Source of the DNA: an uncultured Oscillospiraceae bacterium
GTDB taxonomy: Bacteria; Bacillota; Clostridia; Oscillospirales; Acutalibacteraceae
NCBI GenBank assembly: GCA_900548085.1
Contig: URJF01000100.1
Coordinates: 1 to 5,426, forward strand
Reading direction: 5' to 3'
Length of the DNA stretch: 5,426 nt
A model generated the notes under the pieces. That model did no database searches. It was not told the origin of the DNA and was given only the letters and a program-made list of their open reading frames with translations. Shown in pieces: positions 4,665-5,426 of the stretch. Both the position numbers and the translations under genes were made by a program. Position 1 is the first letter of the stretch, and each line of letters opens with the position of its first letter.

Positions 4665-5426
4665 ATGAAACAGGGCTACAAAAAGTATATCCCATTCAAA
4701 CCGATTGACATTCCGGACCGTACATGGCCCAATAACACCATCACAAAAGCGCCTATATGGTGCTCCGTTGACCTTAGAGACGGTAATCAGGCATTGGTTG
4801 ATCCGATGAATTTGGAAGAAAAACTCGAATACTTTAAGACTTTGGTCGATATTGGCTTTAAAGAAATTGAGGTAGGCTTCCCGTCTGCCAGTGAGACAGA
4901 GTATGAGATTTTGAGAACTCTTATTGACGGAAATTATATTCCGGATGATGTTACCATTCAGGTTCTTGTTCAGGCTCGTCCGCATCTTATCAAAAAGACA
5001 TTTGAGGCTATTGACGGCGCTAAGAATGTTATCGTTCATTTTTATAACTCTACCTCCACACTTCAGCGTAAGGTTGTGTTCAAAACAGATATGGACGGCG
5101 TTATTGACATTGCAGTCAAGGGCGCAAAGCTGATTTATGACTTGACCGAGGAAGAAAAGAAAAAGAATCCGGACATGAATATTAGGTTCGAATATTCTCC
5201 CGAATCCTTTACCGGCACTGAAATGGACAATGCGGTAGAGATTTGCCGTCGTGTTATGGAAGAACTCCATATTACTAAGGAAAATCCGATTATACTCAAT
5301 CTGCCATCCACGGTAGAGTGCTCTACTCCTAACGGTTATGCAGACCAAATAGAATATTTTTGCAGACATTTGCCTAATCGTGATGCAGCAATTATTTCCC
5401 TCCACCCACACAATGACAGAGGAGAG
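4665..5426 (+). CDS. leuA: 2-isopropylmalate synthase, N-terminal 254 residues (cut by window end)
   Basis: Catalyses condensation of acetyl-CoA with 2-oxoisovalerate to 2-isopropylmalate (EC 2.3.3.13), the first committed step of leucine synthesis, in the cytosol. The visible part is the DRE-TIM barrel. CSVDLRDGNQAL (33-44) carries the DRE-type motif with metal ligand D39. EVGFPSASETE (69-79) is the substrate loop, and SLHPHNDRGE (245-254) supplies the metal-binding histidines H247 and H249. The N-terminal extension with WPNNTITKAPIWCS resembles the long yeast/actinobacterial-type LeuA (about 550-600 residues), so roughly half, including the C-terminal regulatory domain, lies beyond the window. 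The ATG at 4665 has AGGAG 9 nt upstream. It is controlled by the leucine T-box leader and probably also by product feedback through the unseen domain. The frame is open and intact to the last base. Confidence 0.96.
   Translation, partial: MKQGYKKYIPFKPIDIPDRTWPNNTITKAPIWCSVDLRDGNQALVDPMNLEEKLEYFKTLVDIGFKEIEVGFPSASETEYEILRTLIDGNYIPDDVTIQVLVQARPHLIKKTFEAIDGAKNVIVHFYNSTSTLQRKVVFKTDMDGVIDIAVKGAKLIYDLTEEEKKKNPDMNIRFEYSPESFTGTEMDNAVEICRRVMEELHITKENPIILNLPSTVECSTPNGYADQIEYFCRHLPNRDAAIISLHPHNDRGE

Noticed and set aside
4638..5411. Long 257-residue open frame on the minus strand
   Set aside because: It lies opposite leuA, which has conserved catalytic motifs, and it crosses the T-box terminator region. 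Its translation resembles no protein family and has no ribosome binding site at its start.

Overview
The window looks like chromosomal DNA from a low-to-medium GC Firmicute, most likely a gut-type Clostridia (Ruminococcaceae/Oscillospirales-like). This is inferred from a leucine-type T-box leader, strong AAGGAG ribosome binding sites, sigma-A type promoters, A/T-rich intergenic DNA and clostridial-looking proteins. No species can be named from the sequence alone.

Left half (about 1-2882, minus strand): a uronate-degradation operon read right to left. A strong promoter (TTGAAA-N17-TATAAT, 2882-2854) drives uxaC (glucuronate isomerase), then kdgK (PfkB-type 2-keto-3-deoxygluconate kinase), then eda (KDPG aldolase). 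Together these cover the entry and the last two steps from glucuronate/galacturonate to pyruvate and glyceraldehyde-3-phosphate. The middle reductase and dehydratase steps are not in the window. The aldolase is odd: homology stops abruptly at residue 71 (about base 75), and the remaining 74 bases match the family in no frame. This suggests a rearrangement, an insertion or an assembly join.

Middle (2883-4310, plus strand): two stand-alone genes, each with its own promoter. The first encodes a TM2-domain membrane protein with an N-terminal zinc ribbon and a low-complexity N/P/Q/Y linker, and it ends at a near-perfect intrinsic terminator. The second encodes an orotate-phosphoribosyltransferase-like protein whose PRPP loop lacks the usual acidic pair.

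Right end (4311-5426, plus strand): a consensus promoter, a full T-box riboswitch with leucine specifier codon(s), a T-box sequence matching an ACCA tRNA end and a competing terminator, then the first 254 codons of leuA (2-isopropylmalate synthase), cut by the window edge. Leucine synthesis is therefore expected to be switched on when leucyl-tRNA is uncharged.

I found no convincing new multi-gene system. The items most worth a second look are the broken aldolase junction, the PRPP-loop-degenerate PRTase-like protein and the dyad inside the leuA promoter. No CRISPR array, insertion sequence, tRNA or rRNA gene was seen.
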